From the NCBI GenBank assembly GCA_019925095.2, contig CM034401.1:11753338-11817337 (forward strand): a stretch of 64,000 bases of DNA. Reading direction: 5' to 3'. The notes beneath the pieces were generated by a model that was given only the letters and a program-made list of their open reading frames with translations, was not told where the DNA came from and ran no database searches. Shown one piece after another: positions 11,776-23,370 of the stretch. Within the stretch, counting starts at the first letter, position 1; each line of letters starts with the position of its first letter. A program made the position numbers and the translations under genes. Origin of the DNA: Dendrolimus kikuchii (taxonomy: Eukaryota > Arthropoda > Insecta > Lepidoptera > Lasiocampidae).

Positions 11776-12470
11776 TGAAAAAAATAAATTTCAGTTATTT
11801 GAAGCGGTCCAGAAAAAGTATTCTACTGGATCTACCAGATTTAATTAGGTGGAGAAAAAATTATCGTTAAAAAATTAAAAAAAAACAGAAAGTATATTAT
11901 TATATGGAGAAAACGTGGTTTAATGAGGGACACACAGCAAATTATGTCTGGATGGACCAAGACATCAACAGCAGCAGGCAAGCATTTTTAAGTGGCTTGT
12001 CGAAATGCCTAAAAAATTAACAAAAACGAAAATGACTAATAATTACCCATACTTGCAGTACTGACGGCTTTGTTGAAGGTGGAGAGTGGATTTTTGAGCC
12101 AAAAAAAACTAACCGCGAGGGTGATTTCAACGGTGAGATGGATGCACATAGATTTGGTAAAACCTGGGTCGGTAATAGTTTTAGACAATACACCATACCA
12201 CTCTTGATTTGCCGACCGAGTGTCAAATATGAGGTAGCGAAAGGCAGATATACAAACTTAGCTGCTAAAAACCGCACACCACAGCAAAGCTGAACTATTA
12301 ACAAAATTTGATAAAACAAATTATAACGCAAACGTTGTAGACCAAATGGCAGCCAGAAATAATATTACAACATTACGCCTTCCGCCTTAGCAATGTGAGT
12401 TAAAACTAATCGAGTTAATATGGGCACAATGGGGATTGTTCAAAAAAAATTACCCTCTGATTTTATATTT
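11776..12470 (+). pseudogene. Decayed DDE transposase (Tc1/mariner-IS630 type, DDE_3-like)
   Basis: Reading across frames gives successive blocks of an insect transposase: DLPDLIRWRKNYR, then ETWFNEGHT-like EKTWFNEGHTANYVWMDQD (first acidic residue lost), then AFLSGLSKCLKN, then TDGFVEGGEWIFEPKKTN. These are followed in another frame by VIVLDNTPYHS (second Asp) and finally LRLPP, a stop, QCELKLIELIWAQWGLF (third acidic Glu). The order and spacing match the catalytic core of an uncharacterised arthropod DDE family. Several frameshifts and stops make it a dead fossil. Terminal repeats were not found. Confidence 0.75.
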
Positions 12471-14109
12471 TTATTATGTAAAATAGGGTATTTTAAGATA
12501 CCAATTTGAATATTTTTGTGTTTTAAGAGTTAGTTTTTTTTTAATTCGATTTTTAAACAAATTATCCGATGACGTCATTGAGGACAACTTTACATTAATT
12601 CCTTTGCCTATAAAAAGTAAATAATCATATTAATCTGTGCTACTATTTAAATGTTACTGTCATTATTCATTATGACACATCGTGATCATTTTAGTGTGGC
12701 CAGCTTAGCAATTTTACCGGTAGATTTATTTTATATATTTTGGTGTTCAACATTTATTATTTTCTAAAGTTACTGTTAAGTTATTTAAAGTGACCTTTAG
12801 TGAAAAATCAATATAATATAACTTAAACTGAATAATGTACAGTTAGACTGAATACCATGGATTGATAATCAGCCATAAATTACCTATTAGACACCATTGC
12901 GATGTCATTACTTTTCTTAATTTGTAATAAAGTATTCTTTCGGCGATTACAACAGATAAAGCTCATTCGACCACTAAAATACTTTAATTTGGTATCACAT
13001 TTGGGTTATCATTTTTAATGTCTGATACCTAGACATAGTCTCATTATCCAATGATGTTGTCGATCCAGTTAAAATAAAAAGGTTGTATTGTCAGTTTCAA
13101 TTGAGGGGGGGGGGGGGGGGAGTATTATTAGTCAGACCTTTAAAAAAAATATCAGTCGTTAGGACTGCACTTCAGAGATAAAAACTTGGTATCTGAGCGT
13201 GACGGTCGTGCGAATTTAGTGCATTTTCCCCATCCTAGAAGTATCTACCGAAGTTTTCAATTTAAAAATCATGGCGATGTTCGATAAGGTCTTTTTTAAG
13301 TCAATATGTTGGGAGTTAGTTTCCTACACACACGTGTGTACCTATAAGAATTACAAATTTTAGTAATTTCACTATTAGCAACCTGGCAACATTAGGTATT
13401 TAGGCTTTAGATCGGCGGTTAATACAGCATTTCTAAATTCTAATATTATTCATTACAATTAATTTCGTCCTTAGAAAAATCTTCTAAAGTCATCCGACAA
13501 AAAAGTGAACTGTTTTATTAATGAAAATGTATTAAATATTTTCTCTTTCTAAACATGGCCGGATCTTCAAACAGGAGTGTTAATTTTGTAAAGGCTGATA
13601 CGCTAAACCTACCTAACATGTAATGTTATTAGAGTACATAGCTATACTCGTAGTACATATTGGAGAAATAAGAGGAGCTAAAATTCTGATGTAAGTAGTT
13701 TTGTGAAGGTTTCTAAATTCAACATGTTCGTCCATAGATCTTCCTTCCTGCTTTCCTTTTATAACCTGTGTAGTATATTACTATTCCTGTCTGTAAATTT
13801 CATCTATATAAGAAATCAGTAATGTTAATTATTAGTTAATATATGATTGATGTAAGTATACTTTGTGTTGAAGTCAAAATTCATCTAAAATGTGCACCTA
13901 TTTATAGAAAAATAGCTACATGTCTCACTCATTCATTAGAAACTGATTAAAATAATATTAATTACTTATTTGATAATTTGGTACAATAAATAAATCAGCA
14001 ACCTATATTACTTTCTTAATAATCTATAATACAAGTAAAGTATCTCATATAAATACATACAAATAAAGTAACAGACATTGCACCACTGCCCTGGCGGTTA
14101 GATAGTGTG
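12471..14109. other. AT-rich spacer with G16 tract
   Basis: Apart from the G-run at 13105 nothing is recognised. The same is true of 14276-14999 and 15531-16483 except for the hairpin at 16112. Confidence 0.5.
13105..13120 (+). repeat. G16 homopolymer
   Basis: Sixteen consecutive G are preceded by TTGA and followed by AGTATT, within AT-rich spacer. Confidence 0.9.
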
Positions 14110-14275
14110 TTTGATTGCTAACGTATGTTATGGATCTGATCTTATACAACAAATTACCGGAAAATATGAAACTCTCCAGTAGTTTCAAATATATTCACTT
14201 GCCGGCTTAAAAGTGATTAATTAAGCACATCTATGGCTTGAAGGATTTCATGGAATATGAAGATTTGTGACAAAT
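14110..14275 (+). pseudogene. LINE-like C-terminal remnant
   Basis: It reads DLILYNKLPENMKLSSSFKY and then IYGLKDFMEYED after a stop. This is the LYNKLP...F...YSxxEFLE pattern seen at the end of some LINE-encoded proteins. It is broken and short. Confidence 0.4.
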
Positions 14276-14999
14276 ACCTTAATGATTGTAAATCTCTTAA
14301 TAATATGATTTTGATGTGTAACATAGTTACTAATATGAAAAATTATGAGTTAAATAAGGACTATGCAAGTAATTAAATAGACACTTTATATCTTTTTTTT
14401 TCAGGTTCAGAAAAAATTAGCAACAACTTTTCTGCATAAGCAAGGGTTATGCTTGATCATAGAATTTTATGACTTATCCACTTCAGTTTACATGAAAACT
14501 TTATGTATAGAAAAAACCAAATGCTAGCCTGCAGAAAAAAGAAAAAGATAAAACTGAACATTTCTGAAAAGATTATATAATATGTCCTAAATTATTATTA
14601 ATAAGTGTTTAAGTAAATAAACAAGTTTAACTGCTAAAAGTTATTTATTATTTCATCTTGCAAAATAATAAGTCAAAAGATATATTAAAATATATCTTTT
14701 AATTAAATTAATCAATTCATATAAATATATGACACATACAAATTTATAACTCACAATAGTTTGCTTTCAGTATAGAAACCATCTTATTCTTATAACTCGT
14801 AATGTGAACTCTTAAGACATCAGTCAAAGTAAAGCTAAAATATTTTTGGAGGAATGTTAAATATTCATATATTGTTTACATGAATTATAACTAATAACAT
14901 CTAGATTTATGTATATATAAAAATAAGTTATTTAAAATAGCCATCCTTGTTTTCAATTAATTAAGCTTTAAAGATATAGGCCATTCTTCTATGGTGGTA

Positions 15000-15530
15000 T
15001 TATTTTTTTCAATCAGTTTCCATTTATTGATTTGGACTTGCTTGAGATAATTCAGGTTCTGGTGAACTTTTTGTATGCCATTAGCTCCAATGCAGTTCAT
15101 AAAGAATACTCCAAAGAATTCAAGTCAGAACTCGATGAAAGCCAACCTATGCTCTGAACAAAGTCTGACAAATTGGCTTGCAACCAATGTTGAATTGAAT
15201 TAGCTTCATGGGAGGGTACAGAGCCCTGTTGGAAAATCCACTGCTATCCAGCGAATAAAGTATCACTTAATGCTTAAATCATTGTTTCCAATATGTGATT
15301 TTGGACGTCCTTCTAACTTCTGGCGCAAGGTGTATTGTTTTGCCAGTTAAATTTTCTTCCACTGTGATGATCTTCTCATCAGTAAACAGGTTATTTTTTG
15401 GATCGTATCTCTTGAAAAGGTTTCGACATCGTTCCAATCGCCATTTACGAAGACGCTCGTTTATATAATGCACTTTTCTTTGACTTTTAGTTAGAGACCA
15501 TATGTAAGTATTCTCTTTACACATATTTAA
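15000..15530 (-). pseudogene. Decayed maT (DD37D) transposase fragment
   Basis: The minus strand reads SQRKVHYINERLRKWRLERC and then NLFTDEKIITVEENL (first catalytic Asp retained) and ends at ITYWKQ with a stop. Beyond it, in a shifted frame, are FQQGSVPSHEANSIQHWLQA (the second Asp is Gly here) and SSSSDLNSLEYSL. These blocks are homologous to the intact element at 16.5-17.8 kb. Multiple stops and a lost catalytic Asp make it inactive. The N-terminal DNA-binding part is missing. Confidence 0.75.
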
Positions 15531-16111
15531 GAAATATTGGTCTGAAGAGATAATATATACTTAATTTTATTCTGGAGTACGTCGAATAAAATGTTTGTTT
15601 ATGTTGATGTTGTATGACATAACAATGACATAAAAAGGAAAATGTCGGTCCTTTTGTATTTTGAAACTGAATGGTTTCGGTATTCATATGCATTTCACCA
15701 GACGTAAATGACGTCATAGGATTTAGTAAGGTCAAATAAAGGTCAAACGCATTTCTTTCAAAATACAAGGGGATTGTACGTTTTTTGGAATTTTAACTAG
15801 ACAGAAATGATTAGGAACACTATTCCTCGAAATGGTTTTTCAAAAAGCTAAATTGAAAAAAAGTGAACAATCCCCATTAGAATCGTATGTTGGCAGAAAC
15901 ATAAAACTTTTATTGATGTTAATTGAATTTTAGCTACAGACACTTCGGACCAGAGTTTCTTAATACACGTATCTAAATCTGAAAGTGAGCGATAATACGT
16001 TAACAGAATTTGAATAAAGTTAAATTTAAAAAACTTGCTTTATTCATTACTTCATAACTTACGATAAAAATAAAATATTGCAAAGAACAAATATTTTCTT
16101 CCATAATCAGC

Positions 16112-16164
16112 GAAATGGTGCGTAGTCATACTGGATGACGACCATTATGACTACGCACCATTTC
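16112..16164. repeat. 19-nt-arm hairpin
   Basis: GAAATGGTGCGTAGTCATA (16112-16130) is mirrored exactly at 16146-16164 with a 15-base loop. It lies 320 bp left of the maT element and is not part of its TIR. Confidence 0.75.
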
Positions 16165-16483
16165 AATTGCAATGCAAAAAAGTTAAACAGTATGTACTCT
16201 TTTAATATCTGCAAAAATCGTACGTTTCCATTACCAGTTGTGTAAATCTATTTACATTGCATATATTGATGTTATTGTCTTCTTTAGGTAAGCTAAATTT
16301 ATTTACTAGTCTAAAGAGAGACAAATTTCATAGCTGGAAATAGTTCATTATCTCACATTCGCGACCTATCCATGCAACTCAATTGATACTTCTATAATTT
16401 CCCAACACTATACATGTCTTTGGTTATTCGTCAGCCATTGTTATTTTATCAGATTGATCTTGTATTTTTGGACAGTGTATATA

Positions 16484-17785
16484 CTTAGTCCTACCATAAA
16501 TACTGTTACAATTAAAAAGAAACAAAATATTACATTTGAATTTGGAATCTGTCATTTTTATATGATTGTTCATTGTGTTTTCTCATTTTGGCGCCAATAC
16601 ATTGTACAACATTTTTCGATATTAAAATGGAGTGGGGCGATATAGAGAAGCGAATCGCTGTGAATGCATTACACAAAGTAGGTATGACGCCAAATGCAAT
16701 TTTAAAACTCTCCATACGCTTGGTATTAGTCAAATGTTTGTGTGCCCGGCTATTAATAGGTACAATGAGACCTCGTCTGTTTGTGACAGAAAAAGATCTG
16801 GCCGTCCACGTAGTGTTTGTACGAAAAAGGTGGTCAAAGCAGTAAGGGAAAGAATTCGAAGAAATCCTGTCCGAAAGCAAAAGATTTTATCTCGGGAGAT
16901 GAAGATATCACCTAGAGCCATGTCGCGTATTTTAAAAGATGATTTAAGACTTGCAGCCTATAAGAGACGCACTGGCAATTTCTTAACTCATAATTTAAAA
17001 AAGAATAGGGTGATAAAATCGAAACAACTACTGACGCGGTACGCAAAGGGAGGTCACAGAAAAATTTTGTTTACGGATGAGAACATTTTTACAATTGAGC
17101 AACATTTTAACAAACAAAATGACCGTATTTATGCTCAAAGCTCTAAGGAAGCTTCTCAATTAGTCGACAGAGTGCAACGTGGGCATTATCCGTCTTCAGT
17201 GATGGTTTGGTGGGGTGTTAGCTATGAAGGAGTGACTGAGCCATATTTTTGTGAAAAAGGTATCAAAACATCGGCACAAGTGTATCAAGATACCATTCTT
17301 GAGAAGGTAGTTAAGCCCCTTAACAACACCATGTTCAATAACCAAGAATGGTCCTTCCAGCAAGACTCGGCGCTGGGTCATAAAGCTCGGTCCACGCAGT
17401 CTTGGTTGGAAACGAACGTTTCGGACTTCATCAGAGCTGAAGACTGGTCGTGGTCTAGTCCTGATCTTAATCCGCTGGATTATGATTTATGGTCAGTTTT
17501 AGAGAGTACGGCTTGCTCTAAACGCCATGATAATTTGGAGTCCTTAAAGCAATCTATACGATTGGCAGTGAAGAATTTACCCATGGAAAGAGTGCGTGCT
17601 TCTATTGATAACTGGCCTCAACGTTTAAAGGATTGTATTGCAGCCAATGGAGACCACTTTGAATAAGCTTTTTATATTTTAAATTGTTTTATATTTATGT
17701 ATTAAACTAACACACTGTAAAACTTATAAATGTTATTTGCAATAGATTTTTTTTTCTTTGTTACAATATTTATGGCAAGACTAGG
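16484..17785 (+). mobile_element. maT-type Tc1/mariner element with TIRs
   Basis: An approximately 1.30-kb element is bounded by imperfect terminal inverted repeats of about 30 bp. The left end starts CTTAGTCCTACCATAAATAC. The right end, reverse-complemented, starts CTAGTCTTGCCATAAATAT after one extra C. TA dinucleotides sit on both sides (16482-16483 and 17786-17787), the expected target duplication. It carries the transposase gene at 16627-17666. It looks young: the ends and most of the gene are preserved. Confidence 0.85.
16627..17666 (+). pseudogene. maT transposase, DD37D, one frameshift
   Basis: The start MEWGDIEKRIAVNALHKVGM lies in one frame and the remaining about 320 codons in another. 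The switch falls near the T-run at about 16700 and is consistent with loss of a single base. Downstream are an HTH region (KRSGRPRSV, SREMKISPRAMSRILK), ILFTDENIF (first Asp), FQQDSALGHKA (second Asp) and SSPDLNPLDYDLW. The third Asp lies 37 residues after the second, defining the DD37D (maT) group. The catalytic triad is complete and no stop occurs after the frameshift. An alternative in-frame ATG at 16632 exists, but its first about 25 residues do not look like the family. Confidence 0.85.
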
Positions 17786-17787
17786 TA

Positions 17788-18127
17788 CATAAATTGAAAT
17801 TACGATGTCAAAGCCCAAATCTGAACATATGATAGTTTCTCATTAAAGTGTACCACAAAAATGCGTAGACAATGGGATAGTGTTAAGGGTTCGCTTCGCT
17901 CGCAGCTGATAATGATAAATATGCTTATAAACGCCGAACGAGAAAATTACCCTTATTTTTGTATTCAAAGACTTTAAATATGGTTTACTATCGTATAATA
18001 ACGACACCAAAATCAACGGAAAGCAGTCAGTTAGACAAAAAAAACCAATACAATGATAATAATTAGCAATGGCATAATAGGTAGTTAATTTTATAATTAT
18101 TAATTATTTTGGTCAATGGTCATGTCA
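17788..18127. other. Spacer between two transposons
   Basis: 340 bp separate the maT and mariner elements; no gene. The stretch 19401-20055 to the right of the mariner is likewise empty. Confidence 0.5.
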
Positions 18128-18129
18128 TA

Positions 18130-19398
18130 CGAGGGTGGTATGAAAAGTTTCCGACCTCAACATGAAGATAGCAGCACTCGTAAATAAAAGCTAGTGAATA
18201 TTGTTGTTGTTCAACTGTTGACAGTTACTCTCCAAAGTTTCAGCAATTTTGGACGCGTAGTTGTTATGTAACAGTCATTTGAGTGAGTTGATGTGAGTGT
18301 TTTTATGAAAATGGACAAAATCGAGTATCGAGCTGTTATTAAATATTTGTTTTTGAAAGGCAATACGCCTATGCAAATCAAAGATGAGTTGGATTATGTG
18401 TATGGAGACTCTGCACAATCATTTATCACAGTGAAATTTTGGGCAGCTAATTTAAACGTGGCCGTAAGAGCTCGAAAGACGATGAACGTTCGGTACGTCC
18501 AAAAACTGCAACTACCGACGAAAACATCGCCAAAGTTCACCAAATGGTGCTAAACAACCGCCGAATCAAAGTGAGAGAGATAGCAGAGGTTACGAACATG
18601 TCAAAAAACGCGTTTATCACATATTAAATCAACATGAGAAAGCTGTCCGCGCGTTGGGTGCCGCGTTTGCTCGTTAGACCAAAAACGTGTTCGAATGAAC
18701 ATTTCCAACACTCTGTTGGCGCAGTTTAGGTGCAATAAATCCGAGTTTTGGCGCTGATTAATTACTGTAGATGAAACTTGGATATACCATTATACGCCCG
18801 AAACAAAAGTACAGTCTAAACAGTGGACTGCGAAGGGAGAACAGACTCCAAAAAAAGCAAAAACTGTTTTTTCAGCTGGGAAAATGATGGCGACTGTTTT
18901 TTGGGATAGTCATGGAGTTTAATCGATTATCTTCAAAAAGGAAAAACCATTTCAGGAGCATACTACGCGTCATTACTTGACAAGCCGAAGGCAGAACTTG
19001 CGGAAAAACGGCCACATTTGCAGAAAAAGAAAATCCTGTTTCCCCAAGACAACGCAACGTCTCACACCTCAGCGGTTGCCATGGCGAAAATCCACGAATT
19101 ACGTTTTGAACTGCTTGACCATCCGCCTTATTCGTCAGTTCTAATCCCAAGCGACTTCTTTTCGACTCCCTCATCTAGAAATTGCACTCGGATGACAGAT
19201 TTTCGTCAAATGAAGAGGCAATCACCTTCGTGAACAATTATTTTGCAGAGAAAAACACCGAGTACTATTTGGACGGATTATAGAGATGGGAGCATCGCTA
19301 GGAGAAGTGCATAGAGTTACAAAGAGACTATGTTGAAAAAAAAACTGAAAAAATGTCTTGTATCTTTGTTAGGTCGAAAAAATTTTCGACCACTCTCG
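18130..19398 (+). mobile_element. Mariner element (DD34D type), decayed
   Basis: The element is flanked by TA (18128-18129 and 19399-19400) and has about 30-bp imperfect inverted ends. The left end begins CGAGGGTGGTATGAAAAGTT. The right end, reverse-complemented, begins CGAGAGTGGTCGAAAATTTT. It encloses a broken transposase gene. Its length of about 1.27 kb is usual for mariner. Confidence 0.85.
18305..19345 (+). pseudogene. Mariner transposase pseudogene
   Basis: The coding remnant starts MKMDKIEYRAVIKYLFLKGN. It continues through frame changes as ATTDENIAKVHQMVLNNRRI, ARWVPRLL, ITVDETW-like remains, KQWTAKGEQTPKKAKTVFSA, then FPQDNATSHTSAVAMAKIHE and HPPYSSVLIPSDFF. The region of the first Asp is near a stop, and the SPDLAPSD motif is altered to SSVLIPSD. 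Several frameshifts and stops rule out function. Confidence 0.85.
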
Positions 19399-20055
19399 TA
19401 TTACATTTGCTATTACTAAGCTCGAAATTTAATAAGTAATTGTGTTTTTATCACAATTAGGTAAGTCGTGACGATAAAATAGAACATTATTTCTAATGAT
19501 ATGACGCACGTATTTAACCCAATCGTTTTGCTTTTTTCTGCCTTGATGATTTCCGATGATTTTAGTGTCGTTATTATACCATAGCAAACCGTCTTTAAAT
19601 ACAATAAAACGCATAATTTTCTCGTTTCATGTTTATGCATAATTACCAAGATATGACATCAAAATGACAACCACGAAAATTTAAAATCCTGTATAATTCT
19701 TAAAAATAATGCATCCGTCCGGAAACAAATTTTCAGATAGACAAAAATTCTACAAACGGTCTTTTATGATAAGGTACCGCATACATAGCAGCTTTCAATA
19801 TATTTTGTATTCACTTTATAATCAATATACTTCAATTTCATAATTGATATAGGTTTGATAGCAACAATACTTTAAGTTTTTGTGGATGGATGAAGTGTAT
19901 TCTATTATATGGCAATCTCCAAGGAGGAAACTTGTAAAACTCAGGCCAGAGCAAATTTCAAAAACATTTGCTTCCTAGTGAGCCAAGAGCCTAGTTATTT
20001 AGTTGAGCGAAAATTAGAATCTGGATTGCTGTTCTAGGTCGAAGTTTAAACTACT

Positions 20056-20173
20056 TACATACATACATACATAAATTCACACCGGTACCCTTGCGGGGTA
20101 GGCACGAACGACATCGTGCCATTTAGGCTTATTCTTACACACCTCACCTGCTTCTTTGACATTCATAACTCTT
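20056..20173 (-). mobile_element. LINE 3' end, ATGT-tail family (copy 2)
   Basis: On plus it begins with the reverse tail (ACAT)n and CTTGCGGGGTAGGCACGA, matching the last about 110 bp of the copy at 56.4 kb in reverse orientation. Only the extreme 3' end is kept. Confidence 0.75.
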
Positions 20174-20398
20174 AAACTACTTAATAGTCTGAATCCATTA
20201 TTGCACGAGTTTAAGTCGTAAAAAATCTTTTAAGATCTAGTCTAGACGAAATTTCTTTCTAAATAAAGGTGTAAAAAATTTAATAAGTCGACCAAGTGCA
20301 TATCACACCTTGCACACTGAAGGGTTCCCTAGAGGCGATTAATGCCCACTATTTTCCTCATTTGGAATTACAGAATCATAAAAAAAGCAATTATTACG

Positions 20399-20534
20399 AT
20401 AATTAAAACTACATTTTAACGGTTTTCAGCGCAACGTGTTCGCGGAAAATAGCTACTGAAAAGTAGCCGAAACTTCGAAATAAATGTCAAATAAAATACC
20501 GCGTTTAAAACTGTTAAAATATAGTTTTAATTAT
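20399..20534. mobile_element. Short derivative of the 2.7-kb foldback MITE
   Basis: A 136-bp copy shares both termini (ATTAAAACTACATTTTAACG at left, its inverse at right) and the CTACTGAAAAGTAGCCGAAA block. It lacks most of the central sequence. Confidence 0.65.
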
Positions 20535-20786
20535 GTCTAATAATCACGAAAACTGAAGAAAACACGACTTAATACGATAGTCGTCTTATTTCAAAAACTA
20601 CTTAACAAGTCTTTATTTACATGATTTTATGTAAGAATTTCTACATACTGACATGTTAATTTCTTTTTAATTATCGCCCAATAGTTAGTCACTAAGAAAC
20701 AGTAAGATTTCACAACACTAGTTTAACAATACTCTAGACATACATGTAGTGAATTTTTTTTTCATCTCTCAATAAGGGATACAGAT

Positions 20787-20854
20787 ACATCAGGTTACAA
20801 TGAATTGTAACATTAGGTAAATACCTAATGTTACAATTCATTGTAACCTGATGT
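20787..20854. repeat. Perfect 33-nt-arm palindrome
   Basis: Arms 20787-20819 and 20822-20854 are exact reverse complements with only AA between them. The arm starts ACATCAGGTTACAATGAATT. Confidence 0.85.
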
Positions 20855-20866
20855 AATTAACTTGTA

Positions 20867-20995
20867 CTTAACTTCAATATGTGGGTTAAATACAATTACT
20901 TATGTTACGATTTCATAATTATTTGCAATTCATTATTTGAACATGATTCACTGAATACATCAAGCAAGCATCTTAAAATAACAATAAAGTGCCCA
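20867..20995 (+). repeat. Direct repeat, first copy
   Basis: CTTAACTTCAATATGTGGGT through TAACAATAAAGTGCCCAA recurs at 21946-22076 with few differences. The copies are about 1.08 kb apart, in the same orientation. The first copy starts 12 bases after the perfect palindrome at 20787-20854. Confidence 0.75.
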
Positions 20996-21229
20996 AGAGT
21001 TAACTATCTATGTAAACTGTAATTTTAATGCTTATATGTAGATACACCAAAGCATAGACAAATAAAAGTAGAAAAAATCCAAAAGTTAGTACAATGGGTA
21101 GCCTTATTGCCAAAAGGTGATCTTTTCTAGGCAACCCTTAGCAGGTATTAATATATGTTTTAAACTGAGGTGCTGAAATCTATAAATAATAAGTATGCAC
21201 AGTGCATATTATTACAAAAACACATCTTA

Positions 21230-21410
21230 TCATTTTAATTTTCAATATCATGATAGAAATAATTTCAATATTGTTAAAAAATTATTATTGCACAATTGGA
21301 CTCTTTTTACTTGTACAAACTTATGACGTTATGAGTAGATACACTCTACAAAATCTATGACTGTGTTATGAATGTTAATTTGACTGTCCCCTCCCCTATT
21401 ACATACAGGT
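21230..21410 (+). repeat. Dispersed repeat (family R), copy 1
   Basis: It contains ATCATGATAGAAATAATTTC, ACTTATGACGTTATGAGTAG and CACTCTACAAAATCTATGA, ending near TTGACTGTCCCC. Related copies lie at 36.7, 37.2 and 45.3 kb. Confidence 0.6.
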
Positions 21411-21945
21411 GGCCACCCCTTAGAGTACTGATTGGACATTGTGAGCACTATATTAATATTTACGAGCACAAATAATTGACGACTTTAAAAATCATATAAT
21501 GTGAAAAACATTGAATACTTGAATTGAAGTCTGACAATAGCCTTTAATAGTAGCTAAGTTGCTGATTGCAGAAAAAATTGAGATATACAGGAGATAAAAC
21601 ACTGAGTGAATGTCTTGTTTCCTGTTGTCACTTCCTAGTATAGATATGTGCTACGTAGTCACTTTTGGGCTTTAGAATGATTTGCATTAAAATTATTCGG
21701 ATTAACCATATCTCAAAATAACAGCATATACAGTAATTAGTGTTGATGACTTGCAAAAGGCAAAAGGAAGTTAGGTGGTTTTCTCTTCCATTACATAGCC
21801 TTAAATGCAGAGAGACCCTCTCCTGTGGTCAGGCAACATCCTTTTGCTCATGGCGCCGAAGGTCATGGAGGCCAACCTGGCGCCGGAGTCTTCGACTGCG
21901 TGATGCCAGAGCTATGGCTCGACGCCCCCGCACAATCAAGAGGCA

Positions 21946-22076
21946 TGGCTTAACTTCAATATGTGGATTAAATACAATTACTTATGCTATGATTTCATAA
22001 TTATTTGCAATTCATTGTTTGAACATGATTCACTAAATACATGCAAGCATCTTAAAATAACAAATAAAGTGCCCAA
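21946..22076 (+). repeat. Direct repeat, second copy
   Basis: This is the copy of 20867-20995 beginning GCTTAACTTCAATATGTGGA. It is preceded by a GC-rich stretch (about 21770-21945) of unknown origin. Confidence 0.75.
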
Positions 22077-22455
22077 TAAAAAAAAGTTGTTTTATAGTTT
22101 AAATAATTTTTTATTGGTACATTCACTACTGCCTAGCACAATATAATAATAATACTACTGTCTGAACTGATTTTCGTAACAGCAACCCCTATGTACTGTA
22201 AACATTAGAGCTTTGATTTTCAAGCTACTGTGTGGTTGTAAGTGGTTTTTATAGCCCATTTTACTCAGAAATCTTGCGACAGATCTAAGGCGGCAGAAAT
22301 GGACCACCGACCACAGCCACCAGTGGAGGCCATATGCCACAGTGGGAACATAAGTGGTGGTGACACACGGGCGCCACCTCTCCCTTCTGCAAACCCTAAT
22401 GTCTGGGACACATGTAAATCTAGAAACTTTTCTTTTAGGTAAACATAACCTTACT

Positions 22456-22602
22456 TAAAACAGACGAGCGTGCATGACAAGAGTTATGAATGTTAAAGAA
22501 GCAAGTGAGGTGTGTAAGAATAAGCCGAAATGGCGCCCTGTTGTTCGTGCCTACCCCGCAAGGGAACTGGCGTGAAGTTATGCATGTATGTATAACCTTA
22601 CT
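22456..22602 (+). mobile_element. LINE 3' end, ATGT-tail family (copy 3)
   Basis: It starts ACAGACGAGCGTGCATGACA and ends GGCGTGAAGTTATGCATGTA. It is identical in layout to the last 140 bp of the copy at 56.4 kb. Confidence 0.75.
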
Positions 22603-23370
22603 TATCTTTTTCACTAATATTGTACTAATATAACTTATATCATATGCCCAAAGATAAAAAATCTAGAAGAAATCTAGTAGCCAATATAAAAAAGATTCAA
22701 AACAGTCTAAAACCGACAATACAAATGAGTGTTCCCTAGCAGCGATCAGTGAATGTCACTACCAATTTGTAATCATCATTTTAAATAGAATAAATAACAT
22801 CATAATGGCAGTGAATAGAGATGAAAATTGTACATGGATATTTTTTAATAGAAATAAATCTATTAAAAACACAGGCTACTAATTCAAACTCTCAATAAAA
22901 CTAAAAAAAAAAAGATTTTTGTATTTAAAAGCCGATATTATTGACATATCCATTTATTAACATTTATCATAACAGCATCTCTATACTTTGTTTGACAAGT
23001 CGTAAAGTAAAAAAGTGACTGAACTGTGATTTATTACAATGAACTTTAAAATGATAATAAGGATAACCAAACTTAAATAATAAAACTAAATTTTAAAATT
23101 GAACTCAACAATTAACTTCTTTCTTAATTTATATTGGTAATAAAAAAAACCTAACATGGAATAGTAAAAAGCTGTGTTATTTAAAGGATCGGAAATACTA
23201 TAATAGCAAATGAGAATATAATAGCAAATAGAACTGTTTCTAGGATACAACACTGAGATATAAAAAAATGTTCCTATCTTGCCCCCAAATTTATTACTGT
23301 CTATATCATATCTCACACATCATCTTACACATGCACAGAAAAATAATCATGGGCTGCAAGTCAGATACAC
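22603..23370. other. AT-rich spacer (also 22077-22455)
   Basis: No gene. The part 22235-22430 is richer in GC (CACCGACCACAGCCACCAG) and may be a decayed repeat. Confidence 0.45.

Noticed and set aside
12428..15878. 15-bp inverted match AATGGGGATTGTTCA at 12428-12442 and 15864-15878, suggesting the TIRs of a 3.4-kb transposon
   Set aside because: The left member lies inside the transposase coding remnant (AQWGLF) and homology does not extend. It is treated as chance or a shared coding fragment.
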